Of a stretch of DNA of 64,000 nt, positions 55,401-64,000 are shown in pieces. The stretch spans positions 558,001-622,000 of the forward strand of contig JAZGUH010000197.1 in assembly GCA_037893225.1 (NCBI GenBank), read 5' to 3'. Within the stretch, counting starts at the first letter, position 1; each line of letters opens with the position of its first letter. The DNA is from Hippasteria phrygiana. Its lineage: Eukaryota; Echinodermata; Asteroidea; Valvatida; Goniasteridae. The notes beneath the pieces were generated by a model, which was not told the origin of the DNA, made no database searches, and saw only the letters and a program-made list of their open reading frames with translations. A program made the position numbers and the translations under genes.

Positions 55401-58400
55401 TGTGTCGCCTACATTGTATGTATTTCACTGGTGCACGTTGTATGGGCTTCCGATGATAAGGCCAAAAAAAAAATTGTTTGGTTGTCCTCCACACCCCTTC
55501 GCCAGTGGGGGGCGGGCGGGCGGATTCTATTTTATTATATTTTATTATATTTTATTTGTTTACATTCCCCGGAAGTCCAACTTCAAACCATACACAAAGT
55601 AAAACAAACACACAAATGTTGTTAGGCCGATAAACAGTTTAATATACGTAATACGGCTGCCTCTTTAGCGATGGCCGCCGGGTCCTTCACTCCATGATCC
55701 GAACAATACCGTAGCCCAGAGGCTGCCAGTGCTGACACTATCTCCTGGGGCTCAATGTCACTCTATGGACCACTTTTTGGTGGACGTGACCTTTGTGTGT
55801 TTCAGCTGTATTTGAGCTGGCTCAACATTCGACCAAAAAACCTCACAAAGTTTTGATGTGGTAGCCACACTGCACATACAATCAAACAAGACTTTTACAT
55901 CCAGTTTGCAATGAATGCTGAGCGTTTATTAAAGACGCCATCTTGGCTTCCCCTGTGCATATACACGTTCGGTTGATGCCTTTTTGGGGGGGAATATTTA
56001 TTATTTAATCGTTTGTGTAAATAATCCCCCCAAAAATTCCAAACTAAATATTAAAATATATAGTGATTAAAGAATATAATTAGAAAAATGTTGAGATTCT
56101 ATTTTTTTATAAGTTTATTTCTCAAAAAGCGATTTTCATAACATTTTAGCCTCTTGCGTTATACATGTGTGCACTGTGGAAAAATATGGATTGCACATGC
56201 GCAAAGTGCTTATTCCGATGCTCTTTGCACAGTGTTTTCCCATCGCCTTGGGAATTTGAAATTTGATGAGTGGCCACGCTGCATTTGTGTATTTCTGTAC
56301 CGCGTGTATTTCTATCAAAATATTTATTGTGCAAAGTCACACATTGACTCTAGAATATGAACTTTCAAACTCTGGAGTAAAAGATAGGGTCGTGTTTGTG
56401 CATTACAAATAACAAAATATGGATGGAAACGAGATTGGAACAAATCAACCAGCGAAATCAATTCGAGTTTTGGGATAAAATTGAAAAAAGATATTTAAAA
56501 AAAAACTTTTGGCCTAATGGTCCTTGTTAAAGCTGACTTTACCTACATTTTTTTGGTGTAAGATGATTCCCAATGTTCACCTTTTCATTAGGGCCGAGTC
56601 AAACCGAATAATTTAATATTCAAATTTTTGACATTCCATTCGATCGAATATTCGGTTGTCCGGATGGCCGATTTTTGGGTAAACAAAAAAGTACAGATGC
56701 AGTATAATTAACGCACGAAACTGCTCGTTATAATCATTATAACAGATTCTCACTCTTATGACTATCGCCAGCACCAAGGAATGATTTAGGAAAGGTTTAC
56801 TCGGATGAGATTCTTCCGACTTCTGGCGGAATTCCGACTTGGTAGCATAGGCCTACCCTGCAAATCTGACTTTCAAATTATTAAGTTCGGACTTTAGACT
56901 TTCCGACATATTGCAGAAAGCTTTTGATTTTCAGGTATCAGATATTATAGCAATGGAGTTAAATGTGTTCTGAAATAAAATAAAAAGCATTTCTGCTTAC
57001 TATTTTGTTTTCCTGTGTTGCATCTGTTTTTATTTCACCAAAATATAAAAGCGCATGCAGTAAACTCTGCATCAGTCGACTTGAAAAACATCGCAACACC
57101 CCAGAACATTGTAATGTAAGTGTAATCACATTGACTAACAGGAGGGAAATCTAATGCGTCCTTATACATCGCACAGTGCGCGCTTTACCTACCTGTAGCC
57201 TGTATGTTTAGTCATCTACCACACGTATACATGTACATTGTACCTACCACGCTGTACATTAGACTGCCTCCACGCAAAGTTAATATGCATTATGCAAGCA
57301 TACTCAGTCCGTAGCCAGACCATTAGTATTATTGGATATCACTGAGACCGTGGAGAAAGGAAAACAGAAAAGCGATGGAAAGAGGCTGCTAAAGCTTGTG
57401 ACTTAAATGTTTTTGAACATCCAATTTTGAACTCTAAAATAGACCTACATGTACATGTACCCAATAGATGAGGACAATTCGAGCTTGCAGTCACAAGGAA
57501 AATTTCACATTTCTGTAAAGACTACTGACAAAATCACTATCTGACGATAAGCGGTTGGACCAAACATTCATGGTACATGCGTATGGTACACAACTCTGGC
57601 TTGGAAAACTGTGAATTTACTGGCTCGATCGGTGCGAGAGGTACATGGTCCAATGCACAGGGCAGGGCAGGGCCGGGGTGATATGGCCCCTGCGCGCCGA
57701 GTCGGGCATGTCGATTGTGTGAGTGCAAGGTTGTTTATAGTAATGTCAGTAATAAGCAAAATGGACAGCCATATTTTTGAAATTATGGTTAAAAGTAAAA
57801 ATGTAATGAAATCAAGGATGTTGACACAACGTAATTTGCGTTTTTTGTTCGCAACATATTTTTTTGGCGAGCAGAGAAGAGCTGAAGGTGCTTTTTAGCT
57901 TAGGCAAAGTGCAATGTAGTGCATGCACTGCAATAATTCACAAGGCAAGAGTTGCCTACAGGTAGGAAGGAATGCAGCATCCTACCACAATTTTTGGGGA
58001 TACAATTTTGCAAATATTTTTGTTCTAAAAGGTGTCCCTATAAGAGCATCAGACTGCATCACACACTGGAATCCACAATTTTTGGGGCTCTAAAGCGGGC
58101 CCTGACCCAATAAAGGGCTTCGATCAAGCTACGCTCTAACGATTTTCAGACTTTTATTTTCTTAGAATCTTAACCCTTGGTTTAGCACACGTGAAAAATG
58201 CAGAAACACCTTACTGCCCTGATGTAAACATATTATTTTCCCGCAAACATTAGGAACAGGCACATTCACCATTACGTGTTTGTAACACAGAGATACATGT
58301 AGCCTGCTCTCATGCAAATATTTGGACAGGAACTAGTTACTAGCTAAATCACTTCGAATATGATTACATTTTTATTAGCCAGTATGACCTCAAACTATAC

Positions 58401-58689
58401 CAAAGCAGACAACTGATAACGCAAGTACATGTAAATCAATGAAACATCAACACAGGGGATTAGTCAAACGGTGTTTGTTTTGAAACTTTTCAAAACAATG
58501 AGAAAGAGGTGTTTTTCTATTAAAGCGAAATGCCCTTAAAATTGCCTTAAATGTAGTACAGTATACAACATATCCTTTTACTGTAATTTTCAGAAATGAA
58601 TGGATTTGTAAAGTATTTTATAGCAAATACTGTAACAATTGTGCATAGATAGCAGGCTCCTGGCGACGTCGGGAAGAACCATTCAGCTG
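55401..58689. other. Intron stretch, largely unassigned
   Basis: A minus-strand frame at 55622-55762 reads IEPQEIVSALAASGLRYC and on to a stop; it looks protein-like but was not recognised. 56155-56290 is an inverted copy of a repeat at 21213-21300 ('gcgtggccactcatcaaatt'). 56590-56660 has words typical of a decayed DNA transposon end. 58557-58636 is repeated at 63416-63507 ('gtaattttcagaaat'). Confidence 0.4.
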
Positions 58690-60510
58690 GGTAGGGCTCC
58701 TGGAGGAAGATTGGGTAGGTGTAAGAACTGCCTTCCCCATTCTGCCTCTACTCTGGAGCATGTCATCATGCAGGTCGAGGATGACTTCCAGCATGCTGCC
58801 TGCAAGATCTCTGAGATAGGGACTCCCCTAAAAAATGGCGCGAACATCATGCGCCAGGATGAGTCCTTGGACGGGAAGCATCCGCTTTGGATGGCCAGTC
58901 TGGATTTGAGAACTTGATAGCCGAAACTATCCAGCGTGCAATGGTGTCCCCCGAGGCCAGACGATGTGGCAGTGCTGCAGTAATGAGTGCATGCCCCCCT
59001 CAGCGGTGTAGTGCGTGCACCGGGCATCATAGTCTGTCCGAGGGAACTGAGGAGATCGATTGAATTTCTGGAACGAAAATATCAGGTGGGGTGAAACCTG
59101 AGGTCTGATTTTTCGTCAAGAAGGTAGCCTCAGGGACCAGGCGGACCCCGCCTGGTTCCCAGCGTATGTGACCTGCTTCTAATGCGAGTGCATGAATCTC
59201 GCTACTCCGTCTGGCCGTAGCTGCCGCAGGTAGAAAGTCTAGCTTAACAGACAGATGAATGAGAGACGTCTGACTCGACGGCTCATATGGTACTCTGGTC
59301 CGACCGTCGAGGCCTTGACCTAAATTCCAGGATGGGACTAGGTTACGGACCGGCAGTCTTTCATTGAACATCCCCCGAAGGAGATGTGTAATCGCCAGAG
59401 TTAGAGTCGAGTCCCTGCAAGTCCTTTTCACAAGTACTTTCACAAGTCCAGTCAGAAGTCCTTTCATAAAGCCGGTCACTGGATGAACAATGACAAAGGA
59501 ATGCCTTTGTCAAAGCTCATTTGAATAGCTTGTGATTGGGATTTAGACTGGAGGACTTGTGATGGACTTGCAGGGACTTGCAGGGACTTGCAGGAACTTG
59601 CAACAGACTCGACTACATCTCTGGTAATCGCCGTGTTAGATGAGATGGAGGTTCCATCGGGGAAGCCTTTGTGGACCGCTGCAATGGCTGATCTGTAATT
59701 TTTCACTGTTCCTATCGCTAAATTAGCTTGGAACGGGGATAATAGGAAGTCCAAAAAAGTGGATAGAGACGCTGTGAGCGGATCCACCACTTGTTCGTCG
59801 CAACACCTACTATGTCGTAACCTACTGTCGTAGATCTGTTTTGTTGACAGGCGATGTACCTTTGCTGCCAAAGCTGCAGCGCCTCAGAAAGGCCTGCTGA
59901 GTGGAAGGCATGCTTGACAGTGGTCAACACGCCGGGAGGAGATCCCCTGGTGCTGGGTGATGGAATTGGGACCGTGGCTTAGACAACAGGTCGAGACGAG
60001 CCGGAAGGATTAGAGGAGTTCCTACAAGGAGTCCCACTCATCTTGGGAACCACGGCTGATGCGGCCAAAAGAGAGCTATCAGAAGGATCTTGCAACGTTC
60101 CCTCTCTACTTTCCTGATGACCCTTGGGAGAAGGAAGATCAGGGGAAAGGCATTAGGCGAACATGTTTGTCCATTGAAACATGTCCCAGGTTAGAAAACA
60201 CAGACGAGACGATCTGGTGCTGCCCTGTCTGTTGATGTAGGCTACCACAGTCATATTATCGGACCTGATCAGGACCGACCGACCTACTACATGTACGTCT
60301 GCTTGGAAGTGGTGTAAGGCATTGACTACAGCCTGGAGTTCCAGGATATTGATGTGCCGAGACCGGAAGTGCTCGTTCCACCTGCCCGCCACCTGACGCG
60401 GCGGCAGGAAGGCCCCTCAGCCTTCGTTGGAAGCGTCGGTGGAGATGGTGATTTGAGGGCCCCGTCGGGGAAAACGAATGTTCCGGTCTAGAAGCCACCA
60501 CCGAAAATAT
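58690..60510 (-). pseudogene. DIRS-type retrotransposon: RNase H and tyrosine recombinase, degenerate
   Basis: Reading leftward from 60510: WWLLDRNIRF and ITISTDASNEG, an in-frame TGA, then HINILELQAVVNALHHF and VLIRSDNMTVVAYINRQG, an RNase H of the DIRS group. After a frameshifted linker comes EALQLWQQRYIA, then LSTFLDFLLSPF and IGTVKNYRSAIAAVHKGF, the N-terminal part of a tyrosine recombinase. LPAAATARRSSEIHAL holds the first catalytic Arg, and ILQAACWKSSST (about 58760) marks the C-terminal box. Several frameshifts, and a 12-bp repeat 'gacttgcaggga' at 59568-59600, break it. The RT part is missing. These elements integrate by recombinase, not by a DDE integrase. Confidence 0.75.
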
Positions 60511-60739
60511 GATCGGCGAATATGATCGGCGATCAAAACAGCCAAAAGAATTAAATCTTTCTTTGGCCTGCAGTGTGCCAAAAGGTGCACCTGTAGAGGA
60601 TGCATCCTTAGATGGCACCAGGGACAAGGTCTACCAGTACTGTTCATTGTACAAAAGTGTAATTGCTGGTGCAATTTCTGCAGCAGTCTCCATCAGTAAC
60701 AGCGGCTTTGTTTAGTTTCAGGTTCTAGTTTCAGCAGCT

Positions 60740-60925
60740 TACCCCAGGGCAACTGACTTCAATATCGTCCATAGTGGGGTGGGGGCTGGAGCCCAAGTCT
60801 GGTAGGTCTGCAGAACCTTTGCAGGTGAACACTGAGCTGAATTGCTTGTTCAAGATGTTTGCCTTGGTTTTCGGGTCGGCAGGCAAGAAGTTGCCATCCT
60901 TCAGAGGAGTTACTCCAGTCTGATC
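60740..60925 (-). pseudogene. LINE fragment, linker before the RT domain
   Basis: A minus-strand frame reads GVTPLKDGNFL and then KANILNKQFSSVFTC, the segment that precedes the RT in CR1/Jockey/RTE-like elements. No RT follows, so it is an isolated piece. Confidence 0.55.
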
Positions 60926-61189
60926 CCGCCGGGCTTAGAGCAGATGATATTTTTGATCTATTGGTTCTAGGCTTGACGACTTGTCTTTAGCACCAATCAA
61001 ACTTCCGACTGTATCAATAATAAAATATGCCATGATTGCGACCAAAAGAGGAACAACGCACTGGAATTTGGAAACTTGCCACGTGCACCGCACCGCGGTG
61101 AAACAATGCAAAGCGCATGCGTGGTGTCCCAGTGTAGCATGACCTCACGCTCGGGCCGGATGTACGCTTTCCTGAGCCGCTTTCACCGA

Positions 61190-61395
61190 CTCTCACTGTC
61201 CGCACTGGACTTATCGTCTCGAGAAAAGTTACCTGGTCAGTTTTCCTGGGCAGCAGTTGCCCGGTAGAAGTAACCGCTGGACTCAGGAAATGTAACTGAG
61301 AGGAAAACGTCCTAGGCTGTCCGCACTGGACTTAAAATGGGAAAAGTACCCATCGTCTCGGTAAGTTTTACCAAAAAAAGTCCAGTGCGGACAGG
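61190..61395. repeat. Inverted-repeat patch with GTCCGCACTGGACTT
   Basis: GTCCGCACTGGACTT occurs at 61195 and 61319 and its complement AAGTCCAGTGCGGAC at 61378-61392. 'atcgtctcg' follows the left-hand copies. Likely a small non-autonomous DNA element and a partial copy. Confidence 0.6.
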
Positions 61396-61589
61396 GCTTA
61401 AGTCTAGTGTCCGCTGCATAGTGTAAATCGAATCGTTGTACACGTTTATTGCGGCATAAAGGTAGGAAAGCGCTGCATGTATGGTCTTACGGTAATTTGT
61501 ATTAATTATTGTCGTTCCGGCCCACAAATGCCGAAGGCCGGAGGTTTTTCCCAAAAATATGAAAAAGCCGGAATTCCGGCAATTGCCGG

Positions 61590-62283
61590 AAGTCTGGTAT
61601 CCCTGGGTAGTACGCATCACCAACAAGCGGAAACCAGTCCCATTATCGTATAACATCCGTGGACACATTCTGGAGGTGATTTACTCTGCTAAATACTTTG
61701 GTGTGCATCTTGACTACAAACTCAACTTTAACACTCATGTTGATACAGTAACCAAGAAGGCTAATTCAACCGGAGCTTTTCTCAGCCGCAACTTCAGCTG
61801 TTGTACTCGCAAAATCAGAGAGGCTAGCTACATGTCATGTTCGTCCCATCGTTAAGTACGTTGCTCCATCCTGGGATCCCCACACGGAGAAAAATATCAA
61901 AAAAGTGGAGAAAGTTCAGCGCAGCATCGCCCGCTACGTCATGGGCAACTACGACTGCACCTGCAGTGTAACATAAATGCTACATGATTTGCACTGGACC
62001 TCACTCAAGTGTCAAGTCCAGACATCTCCAAAGCCGTCTAGGGATGCTTTATAGGATCCGCATTAACTTGGTAGACATAAACTGGAAATCTTTTCTCACT
62101 GAAGCCACATCCAGCACCAGAGGTCGCAGTTCACAGTTCCTCGTGCCACATTGCAGAACACAGGTTTACTCCTCATCATTTTTCCTACAAACTTGCAGAG
62201 ACTGGAACTCCCTGACGATGGACCTAGCCAGCCTACCCTCCCTCGATGCATTCAAATCAGCATTGAGGGATGTTTCTCACTAG
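61590..62283 (+). pseudogene. LINE fragment, C-terminal end of the RT protein
   Basis: The frame reads ITNKRKPVPLSYNI, SAKYFGVHLDYKLNFNTHV and KKANSTGAFLSRN, the thumb and post-RT region of CR1-like LINEs. A shift near 61840 is needed to continue with PIVKYVAPSWDPHTEKN. Another frame carries the end, DLASLPSLDAFKSALRDV, with a stop at 62281-62283. Orientation is opposite to the scrap at 60740-60925. Confidence 0.7.
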
Positions 62284-62502
62284 CTTCAAGTTTTCTCTTT
62301 TTAACCCGCACTTCAGCACTATACATGTACAATGTACATAGTTTATATAAGCACAGTAAGTCAAGTGCATTAATTGTTCTTGGATCACGCCCCCCACCTG
62401 CAGTGCATTGTTCTTGAGTCATCGTAGAAGTTTGCACTTTTTGGAAGGAAGGAAGGGAGGGAAATCAGCTTCAACAACCATACATTTTTACCGTTTTGGT
62501 CT

Positions 62503-62694
62503 GTCTCGGCCTGCAAAAGTCTCGGCCTGCAAAAGTCTCGGCCTGCAAAAGTCTCGGCCTGCAAAAGTCTCGGCCTGCAAAAGTCTCGGCCTGCAAAAGT
62601 CTCGGCCTGCAAAAGTCTCGGCCTGCAAAAGTCTCGGCCTGCAAAAGTCTCGGCCTGCAAAAGTCTCGGCCTGCAAAAGTCTCGGCCTGCAAAA
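62503..62694 (+). repeat. Minisatellite: 12 perfect copies of a 16-bp unit
   Basis: GTCTCGGCCTGCAAAA repeats twelve times without a difference (192 bp). Because 16 is not a multiple of three and the unit lacks stops, all frames stay open on both strands, giving false ORFs. Confidence 0.97.
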
Positions 62695-62697
62695 GTC

Positions 62698-62875
62698 TCG
62701 GACTCGGAAGTCCTGGCCTCGGAAGTCATTGTCTCGGAAGTCATAGTCTCGGTAGTCTTGGTCTCGGAAGTCTTGGTCTCGGAAATCTTGGTCTCGGAAA
62801 TCTTGGTCTCGGAAGTCTTGGTCTCGGAAATCTTGGTCTCAAAAGTCTTGGTCTCAAAAGTCTTGGTCTCAAAAG
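62698..62875 (+). repeat. Minisatellite: about eleven 15-bp variants of GTCTTGGTCTCGGAA
   Basis: It continues directly from the 16-bp array, with period 15 and many substitutions. Read as protein it gives a five-residue VSEVL-type repeat, which I regard as meaningless. Confidence 0.88.
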
Positions 62876-63115
62876 CCTGTCTCAGTTTCAATCTCAGGAT
62901 ACCCAGCATGATATGGGGCATAGGGGTCCCCCCCCCCCCTTTTGTCTTTATTCCCTATAAACACTCCATACTTTTGTTCGATAAAACATCCCCCCCAGAT
63001 TTCTGAAAAGAATTTCTTAGATTCCAGGAATACAATGACCAACACAAAGGGGGAGGGGGTTCCCTTTGCCCCATATGAGTCTCGGACATGATGAAAGTCT
63101 CCACTACAACACTGG

Positions 63116-63946
63116 ACTCAACCAGTCTGACTTGCACTACAATGTAGTTGTTTGGGGTAACTTGGATTCTTGTAATGGACTATAAGTGGCCATGAAACTT
63201 ATCTGACCAAACAGTCCCAATAGATTTTTCCCTTGTTCTGTGTCTATGAAATTCTTTGCAGTGTTCATGTTTTCCTTCATCTCATGATCTTTTCTCGTTT
63301 AAGAGGAATCTCAATTCCAATCTATGATATTTTCCCTTTGTACATGTAACCCTTGTACTTCAGGTGGCTTTTTGACCTTTGTCGACAAAGTTGATTCACT
63401 AGCATGGACCTTAAAGGCAGTATACACCATTTGCTTTTGCTGTAATTTTCAGAAATAAATGGATTTGTTGGTTAGTATATTATAGCGTGCTAGCAAATAC
63501 TGTAACACTGACCTGTTTAAAGTTTTCCATTAATAGATGCTGGGAAAACAGAGAAAAAAAAATATGTTCTAGTAGTCTGGTTCCATGACCATACTTTAGA
63601 CAAAACAATTATCAGATAGGGGAATTAGACTATATCCAACGATTGTCGGCCAACAATCGTTGGAAAATGATTATAAATTTCAATTTTTCTTGAAAACGAC
63701 AGTACGGTATTTCGTAATAATTCAGTAGTTTTGGTTTTTGATGTTTGCAAATGATGTATACTACATTTTGTACCTTTACAAATATTAATGTTTGATCACA
63801 ATCTGCATAACTGGCTGCCTGGTCTGATCATCACTCTAGAGCAGGTGGATTTATGGTTTCCCTTTGGATACACTGTAATAACAATGACAACACAGGACAG
63901 TACATCTCTACATTTTAGGAATTTCAGTATAAGGCAGACAGCAAAC
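63116..63946. other. Intron stretch next to the oxyanion-loop exon
   Basis: 63416-63507 repeats 58557-58636. A small inverted pair, 'caacgattgtcggccaacaa' and following bases, is at 63638-63663. Nothing else recognised. Confidence 0.45.
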
Positions 63947-64000
63947 CTTGTACCCCCTCCATCTATGGATAAGATCCTGAGTCCCCGCCCCTTGACTGGT
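63947..64000 (-). CDS. PNPLA8: PNPLA8-like phospholipase, oxyanion-loop exon (runs off the window)
   Basis: The minus-strand frame reads PVKGRGLRILSIDGGGTR; the Arg codon is split by a donor GTTTGC after AAG. DGGGTR is the glycine-rich oxyanion loop that opens the patatin domain. The split codon is completed by G at 48388, giving TRGV. The exon continues beyond 64000, and the N-terminal half of the protein (mammalian PNPLA8 is about 780 residues) must be encoded there. The intron to the next exon is about 15.6 kb. Confidence 0.92.

Larger units (their letters stand above)
62495..63115. mobile_element. GAGACC-family element containing two minisatellites
   Basis: The right end, 'gtctccactacaacactgga', is the complement of the CAGTGTTGTAGTGGAGAC start of 44561-44990. 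The left part consists of GTCTCGG words. This copy has been expanded internally by the arrays at 62503-62694 and 62698-62875. Confidence 0.5.

Noticed and set aside
58639..58917. Plus-strand 92-codon frame
   Set aside because: Antisense to the C-terminal part of the DIRS-type recombinase.
60509..60715. Plus-strand frame as a host exon
   Set aside because: It lies at the junction of the DIRS-type remnant and a LINE scrap, and lacks motifs or convincing splice sites.
62385..62960. Long overlapping frames on both strands
   Set aside because: Produced by stop-free 16-bp and 15-bp tandem units.

Overview
The window is animal nuclear DNA, most likely from a marine invertebrate. It has spliced exons with GT/AG borders, many different transposons, frequent ACATGTAC palindromes and no bacterial-style gene packing. 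The species cannot be fixed from the sequence; a deuterostome such as an echinoderm, hemichordate or amphioxus is a guess from base texture and repeat types.

The only host gene I can assemble runs through the whole window on the minus strand. Six exons (63947-64000, 48122-48388, 47701-47761, 15504-15695, 6354-6552, 3061-3314) join with matching phases into the catalytic C-terminal half of a calcium-independent phospholipase A2 gamma (PNPLA8-like, patatin family). Oxyanion loop DGGGTR, nucleophile motif GVSSG and catalytic DGG are all present. The 5' exons lie beyond position 64000. The introns total about 60 kb and are largely transposons.

Region by region: 1-1400 is repeat DNA, including a partial copy of a hAT-like element. 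1400-3060 is the gene's 3' flank. The intron 3315-6353 holds a 105-bp tandem array. The intron 6553-15503 holds a broken Penelope-like retroelement, split by a hAT-like element that itself carries a fold-back transposon, plus a 5'-truncated LINE.

The 32-kb intron 15696-47700 is a set of nested insertions. A decayed Ty3/Gypsy-type element (minus strand) is cut inside gag by a 23.4-kb insertion (18469-41911) with about 540-bp terminal inverted repeats and a TTAA target duplication. The gag frame reads across the two TTAA copies, so the block behaves as one insertion. Inside it are two arrays of Helitron-like units with a 587-bp repeat rich in TGACGTCA, a full-length LTR retrotransposon with identical LTRs but a broken coding region (29513-34228), two short hAT elements with 8-bp target duplications, and an OB-fold-like exon (36360-36779).

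The 5' intron (48389-63946) carries twin 165-bp inverted-repeat elements, a 434-bp near-palindrome, a tRNA-derived SINE-like sequence, a degenerate DIRS-type tyrosine-recombinase retroelement (58690-60510), two LINE scraps and a minisatellite of twelve identical 16-bp units.

The lipase exons are open and correctly spliced, while every transposon coding region is damaged. I see no bacterial-type system, CRISPR array, rRNA or convincing functional tRNA gene.
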